NCBI GenBank assembly: GCA_020698575.1
Contig: CM036252.1
Span: 35,825,659 to 35,889,658 of the forward strand
DNA: 64,000 nucleotides
Origin: Bostrychus sinensis
Taxonomy: Eukaryota; Chordata; Actinopteri; Gobiiformes; Eleotridae
Direction: 5' to 3'
Part shown: positions 20,359 through 39,288 of the stretch, one piece after another
Numbering within the stretch: the stretch's first letter is position 1
How the letters are laid out: each line of letters begins with the position of its first letter
Translations under genes and position numbers: made by a program
The notes under the pieces: model-generated
Database searches by the model: none
Told to the model about the DNA's origin: nothing
Seen by the model: the letters and a program-made list of their open reading frames with translations, nothing else

Positions 20359-23281
20359 GGGGTTCAAGCCCCACTGCTGGCATTGCATATTGTCTTTGTG
20401 TTCTTGGGCAAGACACTTCACCCACTTTGCCTGTATGAATGTGTCAGTGTGATATGGTGTAATATTTGTGACACCTCCGTGTGCGTGCAGAGTGAGTGTC
20501 GAGCGCACGCAGTGTGACTGTCGCAAGCACATACTTTACCATTTGAAAAGAGAATAATAATTTGAGCACACAAACCTTTGCTCCGTGCGCGCTCATCTCT
20601 GCCTACACACTCGCTCAAAGTCTACCTAGGTGCTCGAGTACGTGGATGCCCCCTCGTGCAACTTCTTTGCTCACACAACAACTCATTTCTGCTCGCAACT
20701 CTGGCCCCGCGCTCGCTTGAGGTGGCACAGGTCAAACTACGATTGTAGTGAGCAGGACAGCCAATCACAGACTGGGATTCACAAATGTTTCTGATTGGCT
20801 GTCTTATATCCAATCATTTAGATCAAATACAGTCGGCAACGGTGGAAACACCCACAAAACGTCACTTCCGATCCCCTGTGGGAGAAAACAGAGCACTCAC
20901 AACAATGCACAAGAGTTACTCTGTCACCTTCTTTTCTACAAAAATACAAACAAGAGCTGGATATACATTTTATATTTTACATTAAAAAGACATGGAGACA
21001 TACAGGAGGACACAGTGGTCCAGCAGTCCACATTTGTGCATAAAATACCATCACTGTCTGACGTTAGCTGCCTACAACATGCTAATCTAATCAACGTCAA
21101 GTTGCATCATAACAGAACTGTCTCTAAGACATGAGTTTAATTCATCATATTTAGTGTAAACTAAAATGTGCTTCTGTACATTTGTTAAGGATTGGTTGAC
21201 TCATGGCTCATCGTAACAGGCTGCAGACTGACGCACGGCTTGTTCAGTGGCGCTAGCATTAGCGTTAGCATTAGCATTAGCTCGACAGCTGTATGAGCTC
21301 TGACCAGACTCGTCTATGAAACAGCTACGCCCCATCTCCTATATTTACACTAACTCCAGGTAGAAGTCAGGCCATAAGCCACACTTTTCTTTCATGGCAT
21401 GGCTCTCAGACAGAAAAATATCATAACATATGCAAATGATCCCCCAGAAAATACTCCTGTTTCACTCGCTTGGAAACACAATTTTTTCATTCTTTTCAAA
21501 CTATTTTCTGGGGGATTATTTGCAAAGTAAGGTACTTTAAAACAAGTTCTGTCTTACACTGTGCTTTTAATGTTGTTATGACATGATTACAACACCACAT
21601 TAGAAAATTAAATGAATCATATTCTATATATTAAAAGACTGGCAGAACAATCCAACTGAATGGTCCGATGTGACATTGATAAATATATTTTTCTGTCTGA
21701 GAGCTGTGCCATAAAAGAAAAGCCTGGCTTATGGACTGACTTCTACCTGGAGTTAGTGTAAATATAGGAGATGGGGCTTAGCTGCTTGCAGGGCTCTCAA
21801 GTGTCATGCATTCACAGTGAGACACACGCATTTCACCTCACCACACCTCGCATTTCTCACTCTGAAAAAATTAGACCTAATTGTCAACGTGAGCAACGTG
21901 AATGTGAACGATTTCTCATGTTTGGGGCGACTTATTTTCACTCCTGGCATCACTCACTTCATGCTCTGATCTCTCTCTCTCTCCATCGCCGCGGGGTCAC
22001 GTGACTCAGCGGCACACAGCAGCCTGCAGGGAGCAGAGTGTCCCGGGTCTGTTTGGTTTAAACAATCAACACCCTAAACCTAAACAAACTAAAGACAGGA
22101 GGACTACAGAGGTGTCCCAGGCTCTGGTTAGAACTGTGGCAGTGTGTAGTGTGGGACAGGAGGGAGATGGGTCTGTCAGGCTCCAGCATGGGATGGATGA
22201 ATGGTTGATCCATAGTGGATCATGGCGGGAGGTGAACAGAAAACCACCGCAAAGACACAAGAGAGGGACAGACTCAGAGCACTGTGGAGCTCTGAGTCTG
22301 AGTTTATAGAGAAATAAAAGTAAATGAAAAAATTCAAATTCAGTTTAGTTAAATAAATTACTTAAGATATATAAATTTATTATGTGATAATGCCCCCCCC
22401 CTCTTCCAAAAAAAAATTAAATAAATAAATAAATAAATCTCACACCAAGCCCGGATCAAAACTTGAGAGCATTGCTTCATAGACGAATCTGGTCAGAGCT
22501 CAAACAGCTGCCGAGCTAATGCTAATCAGACAGTGATGGTATTTTATGGACAAATGTGGACTGCTGGACCACTGTGTCCTCCTGTATGTCTCTGTGTCTT
22601 TTTTATGTAAAATATAAAATGTATATCCAGCACTTTGTGTATTTGTTGAAAAGAAGGCGACAGAGTAACTCTTGTGCATTGTTGTGAGTGCTCCGTTTTC
22701 TCCCACGGGGGATCGGGAGTGACGTTTTGTGGGCGTTCCCACCGTTGCCAACTGTATTTGATAAAATTATTGGATATAAGACAGCCAATCAAAAACATTT
22801 GTGAATCCCAGTCTGTGATTGGCTGTCCTGCTCGCTACAATCGTAGTTTGCCCTGTGCCACCTCGAGCGAGCGCGGGGCCAGAGTTGCGAGCAGAAATGA
22901 GTTGTCGTGTGAGCAAAGATGTTGCACGAGGGGGCATCCACGTACTCGAGCACCTAGGTAGACTTTGAGCGAGTGTGTAGGCAGAGTTGAGCGCGCACAG
23001 AACAAAGGTTTGTGTGCTCAAATTATTATTCTATTTTCAAATGGTAAAGTATGTGCTTGTGACAGTCACACTGTGTGCGCTCGACACTCTGCACGTGCAC
23101 GAAGGTGGCACAAATATTACACCATGTGACTGTGTGTTTGTGGTGGTCGGTGGAAGGCACACAATGGCAGCTACGCTTCCACCACTGAGTGAGACTGAGG
23201 AGTGAATCAATAATGCACCAAACTGTAAAGCAACTTTGAGTGTCTAGAAAAGTGCTATATAAGACTTAACACATTATTATA
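20343..23281 (+). mobile_element. SINE split by foldback element, unit 3
   Basis: SINE sequence resumes at 23125 after the insertion at 20453-23124. The SINE left edge overlaps the last codons and the stop (20356-20358) of receptor gene 3. Confidence 0.75.
20453..23124. mobile_element. 2.7-kb foldback (long TIR) element, unit 3
   Basis: Same element and insertion point as at 11758, with TGTGA on both sides. The long arms, the inner inverted pair and the nested hAT-like end are all retained. It is orthologous by duplication, not an independent insertion. Confidence 0.75.
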
Positions 23282-23445
23282 ACACATAAAAACTAGAAGA
23301 CAGCACCTCCTCTAAGGCATTTCAATCTCACCCTGGATACTCACCACAAACTCATTTTTGGGAGCCAGCACAGAAATATAACTTTGCCTGCCCCAGAGAG
23401 AGACACAAACTGAGCAAAGTGTGCCTAGGTCAGTGTGTCCTAACA

Positions 23446-23843
23446 TGTTACCAGCTCATGATATAACCATGGTCGGCCAGAACAACTGCACAAAACCTGC
23501 ACCAATGAAGAAGTCCACAACCAACAAAATGTTAGCTTTGATAATGAATCATGTAATGCTTATGATAAGAAAAGTATATAAAGGAATGTCATGTTAAAGC
23601 TAGAGATTCCTGAGATTCTGAGAGAGGCTTGCGAGAGTTTGTGAAAGAAGAATAGAGTTTTTCTGTAGAAGAGAAGCTTTTTCTGTGACATGTTTAGTAG
23701 TTCCTCAATAAACACAGCTTCTGCTTTTGCATCTAACTCACCGCATCTCTGTTTTTATTTGGTAAGTGTTTCTGTCCATGAAATCAGCATTATTGCTGTT
23801 TTTGTAAACTTTTAGCATGTCCTCAGGACCCTCCTAGGGGACA
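23446..23843 (+). mobile_element. Solo LTR, 398 bp, junction of units 3 and 4
   Basis: Same ends and length as the other array LTRs. On its right it joins the GCGGGGTCGAG segment, as in unit 2. Confidence 0.7.
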
Positions 23844-25307
23844 GCGGGGTCGAGCTGCTGCTACGACTGAGGATGCAGCGGCAGCTCCTATGGTGGGATG
23901 TCCAGGCGACGTCACCTGTTGACATTCTACAGCAGACAAACCCTGTGGAGAAGTAATAGCCTATCTACTTCAAGACTGTAAAAGCTGATCTAAAGTCATT
24001 CACGTGACTCTCTGAATCCAGCAGGAAAAGCAGAAAGCAGGACAGTGTGGTTCCTCCCTCACAGCAAAGCGTTTCTCTCCGGTCGATTTGGAACTGGCCT
24101 ATCACAGCCGTTTATCTGTGCGTTACCTCTGTGTTGGTTTCAGAAGCTTTATGTTGTGGAAAAGTGAGAAGATTTGGAAATGTGTTTCTTGTGCTGCACT
24201 TTTCTAGAGTTAAAGAATTCAGTAAAACACAGATCCAGACAGTGATCCAGATCTATGTTGTATTAATGTGCTTTTATGTCAGAAAGTCTGAATGTCACCA
24301 CTAAGTATTACGAATGTAAACGGGTGGCTATATTTATGTATTTTTCTAGTAGCGGTAGTAGTGTTGATGTCTCATTGTTTGGGGTACCGTGAACGTAACA
24401 CCTGTGCGTACCTGCGTCCTCATGCCACCCGCTCGCCCCCTCCCCCGTGTACTCGCTGATCAGTCATTGAATAAAGGTGCGCACGCCACAGGGTCAGCTC
24501 GTCAAGGTTGAGGTGAATTCGTGGGCTGTGTAAGTAGCTTTTACATCTCGTTTTATCTCATTTAATTGTAAATGGTTTGGGCTATGTCTAAGTTGCTGTC
24601 TTACCTTTATACAGCTTGCCACTGCTGTTTTGTATGCTTCCAAAAAGTATGCTTTCAATGTTAGCTCTCATTTGTCGACCCGTTTAAACATATGTACGCT
24701 CCAAATGTTAGCTCTCATTTGTCGTCCCGTTTAAACATATGTACGCTCTCAATGTTAGCTCTCACTTTTCGCCCCGGTTAAACGTTTAAGCACTTTATAT
24801 AATTTGTACCAACTGTATGCAGAGTATGCACCACGTAGCACTTTAAGGTTACCAGTTTTTGTGTGATTTAGTCTCTTTTTTTTTTTTCTTACTAACAGTT
24901 TGGTTTTCAGTTTACTAATTTGATTGTGTTTGGTTTATGGCTTGTTTGGTTAATTAGCTTTAGTTTAGGTCCACACTTACTGGTTTCTTTCTTTGTGTTC
25001 ATTTGGTACTTTTAGAGTTAGTGTTTTTTTTTTAATTAGTATTTCAAAATAAAGGTTGTTTTTATTGTTGGAGAAAATAAACTGTTATATTGTGCACTCT
25101 ACCTTACTCTCTGTTTTCATTCGTTAGGTCTTACCCGTAGCACTGTTTTAATAGGAAACCCTCTGTTTAAGTTTAGTCCTTGGTTCTTCCCCAAGGTGGC
25201 GTTGTTTACTTTACCCCATTTAGTTAGTTTGGTTAATTTGCAGGCCTGTGGGCCTCTGGCCCTGCCCTCAGTGCGCAATCCGGGTTCTTCTTTTCCCCCC
25301 GTGTTAC
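23844..25307. other. 1.46-kb segment, counterpart of 5102-6412
   Basis: Colinear with the unit 2 segment, but with extra sequence near 24290-24390 (containing GTAGCGGTAGTAGTG) and a tandemly repeated TGTTAGCTCTCATTTGTCG block near 24660-24770. The LTR-like 3' part and AATAAA signals are kept. Origin is unsettled. Confidence 0.45.
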
Positions 25308-25350
25308 ACTACTCAGTGACACTGTGTACATTTAACACGGTTCACATTTA

Positions 25351-25566
25351 ATGTTATTTTTATTGAAGTATTGTTTCCTCCTTCTGTCCACTGCTGTGTT
25401 TTCTGCCACACTTCATGAGACCACAGCTCACACTGCTGCTGTGGTTTCCTCTGTGAGAAAAGGCGATGAGTGGTCGTACATGCACAATGCTCTTTACAAG
25501 CTAACAGAGTATTATACTGTCATTCCACTTGTTCTTACAAATGTTACTGATGACAAATGCATTTAA
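25351..25566 (+). CDS. Uncharacterised 71-aa secreted-like ORF, array copy 4
   Basis: Same as the copy at 166 apart from EWS in place of ECS. Function is unknown. Confidence 0.22.
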   Translation: MLFLLKYCFLLLSTAVFSATLHETTAHTAAVVSSVRKGDEWSYMHNALYKLTEYYTVIPLVLTNVTDDKCI

Positions 25567-25678
25567 GGTGATGGTGGTGTAGCAGGACAGATAATAAATC
25601 CAGTGACCCTGACACTAGACTGTGGTGTGTACATCAAAACAGGAGCTGTGTGGCAGAAACAGAGTGGTTTAGTTTATT

Positions 25679-25685
25679 TATAAAA
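25679..25685 (+). promoter_or_regulatory. Candidate TATA box of receptor gene 4
   Basis: TATAAAA lies 85 bases upstream of the ATG at 25764, in the conserved array context. Confidence 0.4.
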
Positions 25686-25763
25686 AAGGGGAGGAGACAC
25701 GAGATCTGACAGTTTCACAGAAGTAGTGTGGTATTTAGAGATGTGCCACAAACCACTTTTAAC

Positions 25764-28700
25764 ATGGCAAGTGAAACATCTAAAGTCATCATGAGAATCT
25801 GTTACATTTTAACACTGTGTCTTGGTGAGTAAAGTTTATTCAATACTTTTATTAAATTATGTTTTTTTCTGTTTAGTTTTTTTAAATAATGTTAATTCTT
25901 GGTTCATGTGTTGAACAGTGCTGTGCGAGGAAAGACCAGACCTCACCAGAGCACAGACAAGAGTTTTAAAAGTAACTGAAGGTGAAATCATCAGAGCCAG
26001 ATGTTTAACTTATTTTTATGGAAACAAGAAAATCTTCTGTAAAAATGACTGGAGCAAAAATGAAGACATTTTAGTTGAGACTTCAGGCAAAAGTCTGCAG
26101 AACGGCAGATACAGCATTGAACATGAGATGGAGTTATCACGTTATCATGGCATATATGTGAGCATTACAAATGTGAGGAGCTCTGACTCTGGACGATACA
26201 GCTGTGGTCTGGATTATGGACAGAGAAACGCTACCATGTCGGAATTTAAGATTGAAGTCATCAGAGGTAATTTCATTTTTTACTTTTTTTTGTTGTTAGT
26301 TTGTAAATTCCTGGGTTACAGTCACATGACAGAAAGTGATAAATGTTGGGTCAAAACATTGCATGATGGATGAGAGTGTGTGCACCAAAACATTAGATGG
26401 ACCTGCAGTAGAGTAGATATTGGCAAAAGATCACTAAAATGCATTGTCTATGGCCCGTATTTTACAGAAAAGGGACCTATTCCACAAATTTAACAATTTA
26501 CCTGGAGCTGAGGTGATCCATATCACAGAGTACTAACTCTTACAGACCTCATCCTACATGGCTATAGTCAAATGAAAGCCCAGAAGTTTAGAAGTTTACA
26601 ATTATTTTTTATGCGACTGGACTTAAAGAAGTAACTTTATGCTGTCAGGCTACATGTTAGGGCTAAATATCACCACTCAAGTTTATCTATTCTTTTAGGT
26701 CAGCCATTCTCAGAAGTCCACAGAAACACCAATAAAACCTGAGCTGTGGCTACACAAAGCGGGGAAGTTGTGACAGTGCACTGTGACTGACTGCCTTCTT
26801 ATAAAGTGGTTACTGCACACACAAGCTTTGTCTGTGACTGCTTCTCCTGACTTTAGACAGGGATTTTTAAAAGAGATGTGCAAATCAATACCAAAAGTAT
26901 CAATACCTCTGATTATTGTGATTTAACTGTGGTATCAATACCAATCTGAACGTATCAATACTTCAGTAGTAATGACTAACAATCTATTGTGTTCTGCTGC
27001 TCTAGTGGCATAAATAAGCCGTCATTAGAAACGTGTATGCATATAGACTTGTATAATAAAAAAAAAATCAATTACTATAGAAGAAAAAACAATGGTTGAG
27101 ACTGTAAGGGCTGGTATTGGAATCAGTATTGGTATCGTCGATACCAGGCTTGGTATCAATTGGTATCTAATTGAAGGTGAGAAAGCTGGTATCACATATG
27201 ACTAATTTTTAATACAAGACTGCTGCTGTTCTGAGTTTCTGAGGTGTAAATCCAGCCTTGTAAGAATGGGAAAAGCAACCTGATGTCCTTGACATCTTGG
27301 GAGAGAGCAACAAGTCCCAGTTAAGTAGCAATGGCTTTCAGGGCTCAAGACAGTGGCAAATTTGCCCCCATTTTATGAATCTGTGCAGTATTTTTTTCCA
27401 ACTACTCGCACACGTGCGACCAGATAATTTCTGATTTTACTATTATTATTACAATTATTTTAAATGAATGAGTTTTCTCTTCCACTCTCAGAGGTGCTGA
27501 GTATTGTTGTTAATTAATTAATTGAAGTAATTTGCGTTTCTAGTTTTGAACGATGTCAAAAATAGTCCTTAACAGAGCTGCGCTGCTGATCAGATGTTCT
27601 GTTTCCTCAACCCCAGTCTCTGTGCCCCACCTCCCTCTCTCAGCAGAGCAGTGGCTGAACTCACACAGGCTCAGGCTGCACGTCCCGTTCTAACTGTAAC
27701 TGTCCAGTGTGAGCAGCAACAGTAGTTTAAATCAGGATTTTGTCTGGCGCTAAACTTTATTCACATTTGTGTTCTCTCAATAAGACACTTACACATGACA
27801 CTGCGCCGCTCCGCTTGTTTCCTCCATACTTTTTCTGTCACCACGGAGACTGCATCATTACATCTGACATTTGTTTACTTCCAGTTATATTCAGTTTTAT
27901 TTAGGGGCAGTGTGTCTGACAGTCTAAGGTTAACTACTAATACATTTCTAATTTTATTTTTTAGCCATATTGCCATAATTTGTTAATGTTCCTCAGACCA
28001 TATTTTTCACTCTCTAGGCCTCCATATTTCAATTAAACTATGAGCCTGGTAAGATTTAATACAATAATATGTGTGATACAGATTTTTGGCATACGCTCCT
28101 AAATTTTCTGCTTGTGCCCCTAAAAAATTCCAGTCAGGAGCTACAGTGCTCCTGGCAAAAAAGTTAGTCTGGAGCCCTGGCTTTATTTCCTGGATGTTGG
28201 TGATGGCAGAGCGATCAAAAGGCAGATGAAACATTTGCACAGATACGAGGAGGAGAAAACCAGAGTCAGGACAAGCGAGGGGTCACACAGGGGTCAACCG
28301 GACTCATGAGTTTTTACCACAGTGCTTTACTCCAAAATGTAATGGGAGCTCTGGGGAGAAAAATGTCACCAAAACAGCAAAGAAATGAGCAAAGTTACGT
28401 AGAGGAAGTTAAAGGGCAAGTTTAACTCTCTTTAACACAGGCCCAGGGGCAGTATTATCAGTCCTTATCTGCAGTAATTTGTGGAGCTAACTTTGCTAAC
28501 TTCTAACAAATGTTTTTGCTAACAGCTTCTTACCTCTCAACTGGAATCTTTGTCCACTCTTTACATGCAAAAGCCTCAGTGATGTTTGATGGTCTCCATG
28601 TAAAAATTCCCTTTTTTAAATCCCCCCAACATCTGGAGACTATAAACACCACTCCAGGATGTCCCAGGATTGAAAAATCTTAAATTGATAAATCTTTAGC

Positions 28701-30459
28701 TTAGGTTTATATCTATAGTGCAGAATATTTCTGATTGCAACTGTTTATAAATATGATCATGATTAGGTGCTTTCTCTGTTTGCAGGTCCATCCACCTCAT
28801 TTCCAGCTGTTACTCTCAGATCCACTGTCACCACACCGTCCCATCATGTGTCACTGCATCACAGCACACCAGCATCAGCTACCTCTAGTCCACCTGACCA
28901 TTTTCAGCATCAGCAGCACTCTACAGCAACACTTAATGGTACTTTCATATTTCTGTACATTCATCCTAACTCCAAAAGCCCTTCAGGAGGATAATTATAG
29001 AAAACGTGTTCCTGACAGGAGTGCTGCTGTTTGTGGGTCTGGCAGCTGTTGTGAGCCTGCTATCAGTGACTTTACTCATTCTATATTGGAAAATGAGAAG
29101 CAACAAACCTGAAGGTGAGTCAACGAAATCTGAAAAGTGAAATTATAAGTAAGCTGTGTTTAAATTGGTGTGTTTTGACTTTATATTCCACAGAATCATC
29201 TGAGAGCAAGTGCAATCAAATACCAGAGGTGAGTTTCAACACATAAGGAGCAATGTTCACACTAATGCTTTTTTATTTAGTGGAATTCTCATCCAGAAAA
29301 GGATGGCCTGCCCTCTCTAGGTCACAGGGGAGTCCCTGTCTCAAGTGGAGGAGATTAAGTATCCCAGGGTTTTGGGTTTTGTGTCGGTCTGTCCTGGTGA
29401 AGAAGGAGCTGAGCCGAAAGAGCAATCTATACGTTCCTACTCTCACTTATGTTCATGAGCTTTGGGTCATGACTGAAAAAACAAGAACTCAGATACAAGT
29501 GGTTACCACTGCAGGGTGGGTGAGTGCTCCCTTAGAGATAGGGTGAGGAGTTTGGTCACCCATGAGCAGCTCGGAGTAGTCTTCTACATCGAGAGGAGCC
29601 AGCTGTCTTTGTGAAAGTACTTTAGTCAACTATGTTCATGCTAATTATCAACGTAATGGCTGTAAGGCATTAGAAGAATACCATTCAGTGAACAGTTAAT
29701 GCTCTTCATCATCTGTTTGACTTTTCCTAAAAATAGTGGAAAAACAATGTCAAAGTAAGTTAATGCTGTCAATTTCAAAATAAAAAGTAGATATTTGTAT
29801 CAGTAGCCCAAAATGAAATGAAATAGCCCAAATAAAATATATCTTTTTTTGCATTGAAAAGTGTCACAATAACACACCACCCTGCACATATAAATATGCC
29901 TTGTGTAATAGTTGAACTATACTTTTGTATAGTATGTATGAACAATTAGGGCTGGGTGATATGAAAAATAAATTCTTTCCCCCTATTTTTATTTGATTTC
30001 ATGTTTTCCAATTACATTAAACTTTTAAAGCATGTTTAAGATTAGTCAAGATGAAAGAGGTATTTGCGTGTTGTTAGTTTTAGTGGCTATCAATTTAAAA
30101 AACTCTCTCTCTCTACAGCCCTGTGCGTCTTTGACTTACACAGTCCATTTTCTGACTGCAAATGTCATTTCTGTAGTGTCAGTGCTTGGAATTTTTTGGA
30201 ACAGCTTTGCCCATTTGTTATAGGGATTTATTGCAGCAAAAATGGTTCTGTTGATGACATATTCTGTTAAAAAAAAAAAAAAAAAAAAAAATTGCTAACT
30301 TGCTTTATGATTTTTCAGACTGAGATGAATGAGAACCTCCGTCCAGTTTGTGAACCTGCAGACTCCACTTACCAGAGCCTCTCTGTGGACACCATGGACC
30401 CAAACCTCACCTACAGCACCATCACAGAACACAGAGAGACTCAACTAACCTGCCAGTAG
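25764..30459 (+). CDS. CD300/CMRF35-like Ig receptor, gene 4
   Basis: Exons read at 25764-25824, 25919-26266 (Ig V), 28786-28938 (stalk), 29019-29114 (membrane segment VGLAAVVSLLSVTLLILYW), 29194-29228 and 30319-30459. Phases fit; about 277 residues. Two coding changes stand out. In the V domain FCKNDC reads FCKNDW (TGT to TGG), removing one partner of the family-specific extra disulfide. In the tail, HTYSTI has become LTYSTI, so this copy has two consensus ITIMs, STYQSL and LTYSTI. The signal peptide has Thr instead of Lys in its core (YILTLCL). The stop codon comes from SINE-like sequence, as in gene 3. The product may fold less stably while signalling more strongly; this is inference. Confidence 0.8.
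26699..26880 (+). pseudogene. Relic of a second Ig domain exon, unit 4
   Basis: Counterpart of 7805, reading NTNKT before the stop and keeping the SGEVVTVHCD block. Confidence 0.42.
26881..28785. repeat. Repeat-filled intron between V and stalk exons, unit 4
   Basis: Same repeat series as 7986-9935. It keeps the TTAAATGAATGAGTTTTC block seen in unit 2, but shares the CATCTTGGGAGAGAGC variant with unit 5, a mosaic pattern. No gene is supported. Confidence 0.5.
29290..29613 (+). mobile_element. Decayed Rex3 fragment in intron of gene 4 (internal deletion)
   Basis: Same fragment as at 10440, but about 50 bases between CCCAGGGTTTTG and GTCGGTCTGTCC are missing compared with the other copies. 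Confidence 0.85.
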
Positions 30460-32161
30460 GGGGTTCAAGCCCCACTGCTGGCATTGCATATTGTCATTGT
30501 GTTCTTGGGCAAGACACTTCACCCACTTTGCCTGTATGAATGTGTCAGTGTGATATGGTGTAATATTTGTGACACCTCCGTGTGCGTGCAGAGTGAGTGT
30601 CGAGCGCACGCAGTGTGACTGTTGCAAGCACATACTTTACCATTTGAAAAGAGAATAATAATTTGAGCACACAAACCTTTGTTCTGTGCGCGCTCAACTC
30701 TGCCTACACGCTCGCTCAAAGTCTACCTAGGTGTGCGAGTACGTGGATGCCCCCTCGTGCAACATCTTTGCTCACACAACAACTCATTTCTGCTCGCAAC
30801 TCTGGCCCCGCGCTCGCTCGAGGTGGCACAGGTCAAACTACGATTGTAGTGAGCAGGACAGCCAATCACAGACTGGGATTCACAAATGTTTCTGATTGGC
30901 TGTCTTATATCCAATCGTTTATATCAAATACAGTCGGCAACAGTGGAAACACCCACAAAACGTCACTTCCGATCCCCCGTGGGAGAAAACAGACCACTCA
31001 CAACAATGCACAAGAGTTACTCTGTCGCTTTCAAACAAGAGCTGGATATACATTTTATATTTTACATTAAAAAGACATGGAGACATACAGGAGGACACAG
31101 TGGTCCTGCAGTCCACATTTGTCCATAAAATACCATCACTGTCTGACGTTAGCTGCCTACAACATGCTAATCTAATCAACGTCAAGTTGCATCATAACAG
31201 AACTCTCTCTAATATAAAGACACGAGTTTAATTCATCATATTTAATGTAAACTAAAATGTGCTTCTGTACATTTGTTAAGGATTGGTTGACTCATGGCTC
31301 ATCATAACAGGCTGCAGACTGACGCACGGCTCGTTCAGTGGCTCTGAGTCTGAGTTTATGGAGAATTAAAAGTAAATGAAAAAATTCTAATTTAGTTTAG
31401 TTAAATAAATTTACTTAGGATATATACATTTATTATTTAATAATGCCCCCCCCCGCCAAAAAAAAAAAAATAATAATAATAAAATAAAAAAATAAATAAA
31501 TCTCACACCAAGCCCGGATCAAAACTTGAGAGCATTGCTTCATAGACGAATCTGGTCAGGGCTCAAACAGCTGCCAAGCTAATGCTAATCAGACAGTGAT
31601 GGTATTTTATGCACGTTCCCACCGTTGCCGACTGTATTTGATATAAATGATTGGATATAAGACAGCCAATCAGAAACATTTGTGAATCCCAGTCTGTGAT
31701 TGGCTGTCCTGCTCACTACAATCGTAGTTTGCCCTGTGCCACCTCGAGCGAGCGCAGAGCCAGAGTTGTGAGCAGAAATGAGTTGTCGTGCGAGCAAAGA
31801 TGTTGCACGAGCGAGCATCCACGTACTCGCACACCTAGGTAGACTTTGAGCGAGCATGTAGGCAGAGTTGAGAGCGCACAGAACCAAGGTTTGTGTGCTC
31901 AAATTATTATTCTCTTTTCAAATGGTAAAGTATGTGCTTGCGACAGTCACACTGTGTGCGCTCGACACTCTGCACGTGCACGAAGGTGGCACAAATATTA
32001 CACCATGTGACTGTGTGTTTGTGGTGGTCGGTGGAAGGCGCACAATGGCAGCTACGCTTCCACCACTGAGTGAGACTGAGGAGTGAATGAATAATGCACC
32101 AAACTGTAAAGCAACTTTGAGTGTCGAGAAAAGTGCTATATAAGACTAATGCATTATTATA
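30444..32161 (+). mobile_element. SINE split by shortened foldback element, unit 4
   Basis: The left SINE part ends at 30553 and the right part resumes at 32006. The left edge supplies the stop codon of receptor gene 4. Confidence 0.72.
30554..32005. mobile_element. 1.45-kb internally deleted foldback element, unit 4
   Basis: Same ends and insertion point as at 11758 and 20453. One deletion joins TTCAGTGG to CTCTGAGTCTGAG near 31340, removing the nested inner inverted repeat. A second, near 31610, removes about 190 bases of the right arm. Confidence 0.75.
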
Positions 32162-32325
32162 ACACATAAAACCTGGAAGAGAGCACCTCCTCTAAGGCAT
32201 TTCAGTCTCACCCTGGATACTCACCACAAACTCATTTTTGGGAGCCAGCACAGAAATGTAACTTTGCCTGCCCCAGAGAGAGACACACACTGAGCAAAGT
32301 GTGCCTAGGTCAGTGTGTCCCAACA

Positions 32326-32723
32326 TGTTACCAGCTCATGATATAACCATGGTCGGCCAGAACAACTGCACAAAACCTGCACCAATGAAAAAGTCCACAA
32401 CAAACAAAATGTTAGCTTTGATAATGAATCATGTAATGCTTATGATAAGAAAAGTATATAAAGGAATGTCATGTTAAAGCTAGAGATTCCTGAGATTCTG
32501 AGAGAGGCTTGCGAGAGTTTGTGAAAGAAGAACAGAGTTTTTCTGTAGAAGAGAAGCTTTTTCTGTGACATGTTTAGTAGTTCCTCAATAAACACAGCTT
32601 CTGCTTTTGCATCTAACTCACCGCATCTCTGTTTTTATTTGGTAAGTGTTTCTGTCCATGAAATCAGCATTATTGCTGTTTTTGTAAACTTTTAGCATGT
32701 CCTCAGGACCCTCCTAGGGGACA
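32326..32723 (+). mobile_element. Solo LTR, 398 bp, junction of units 4 and 5
   Basis: Same ends and length as the other array LTRs, joining GTATTACTACTCAG on the right. It is the last copy in the array; none follows gene 5. Confidence 0.7.
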
Positions 32724-32771
32724 GTATTACTACTCAGTGACACTGTGTACATTTAACACGGTTCATATTTA

Positions 32772-32987
32772 ATGTTATTTTTATTGAAGTATTGTTTCCT
32801 CCTTCTGTCCACTGCTGTGTTTTCTGCCACACTTCATGAGACCACAGCTCACACTGCTGCTGTGGTTTCCTCTGTGAGAAAAGGCGATGAGTGGTCGTAC
32901 ATGCACAATGCTCTTTACAAGCTAACAGAGTATTATACTGTCATTCCACTTGTTCTTACAAATGTTACTGATGACAAATGCATTTAA
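32772..32987 (+). CDS. Uncharacterised 71-aa secreted-like ORF, array copy 5
   Basis: Protein identical to copy 4. Function is unknown; it could be the relic of an upstream exon. Confidence 0.22.
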   Translation: MLFLLKYCFLLLSTAVFSATLHETTAHTAAVVSSVRKGDEWSYMHNALYKLTEYYTVIPLVLTNVTDDKCI

Positions 32988-33099
32988 GGTGATGGTGGTG
33001 TAGCAGGACAGATAATAAATCCAGTGACCCTGACACTAGACTGTGGTGTGTACATCAAAACAGGAGCTGTGTGGCAGAAACAGTGTGGTTTAGTTTATT

Positions 33100-33106
33100 T
33101 ATAAAA
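33100..33106 (+). promoter_or_regulatory. Candidate TATA box of receptor gene 5
   Basis: TATAAAA lies 85 bases upstream of the ATG at 33185. Confidence 0.4.
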
Positions 33107-33184
33107 AAGGGGAGGAGACACGAGATCTGGCAGTTTCACAGAAGTAGTGTGGTATTTAGAGATGTGCCACAAACCACTTTTAAC

Positions 33185-39288
<6,104 letters not shown>

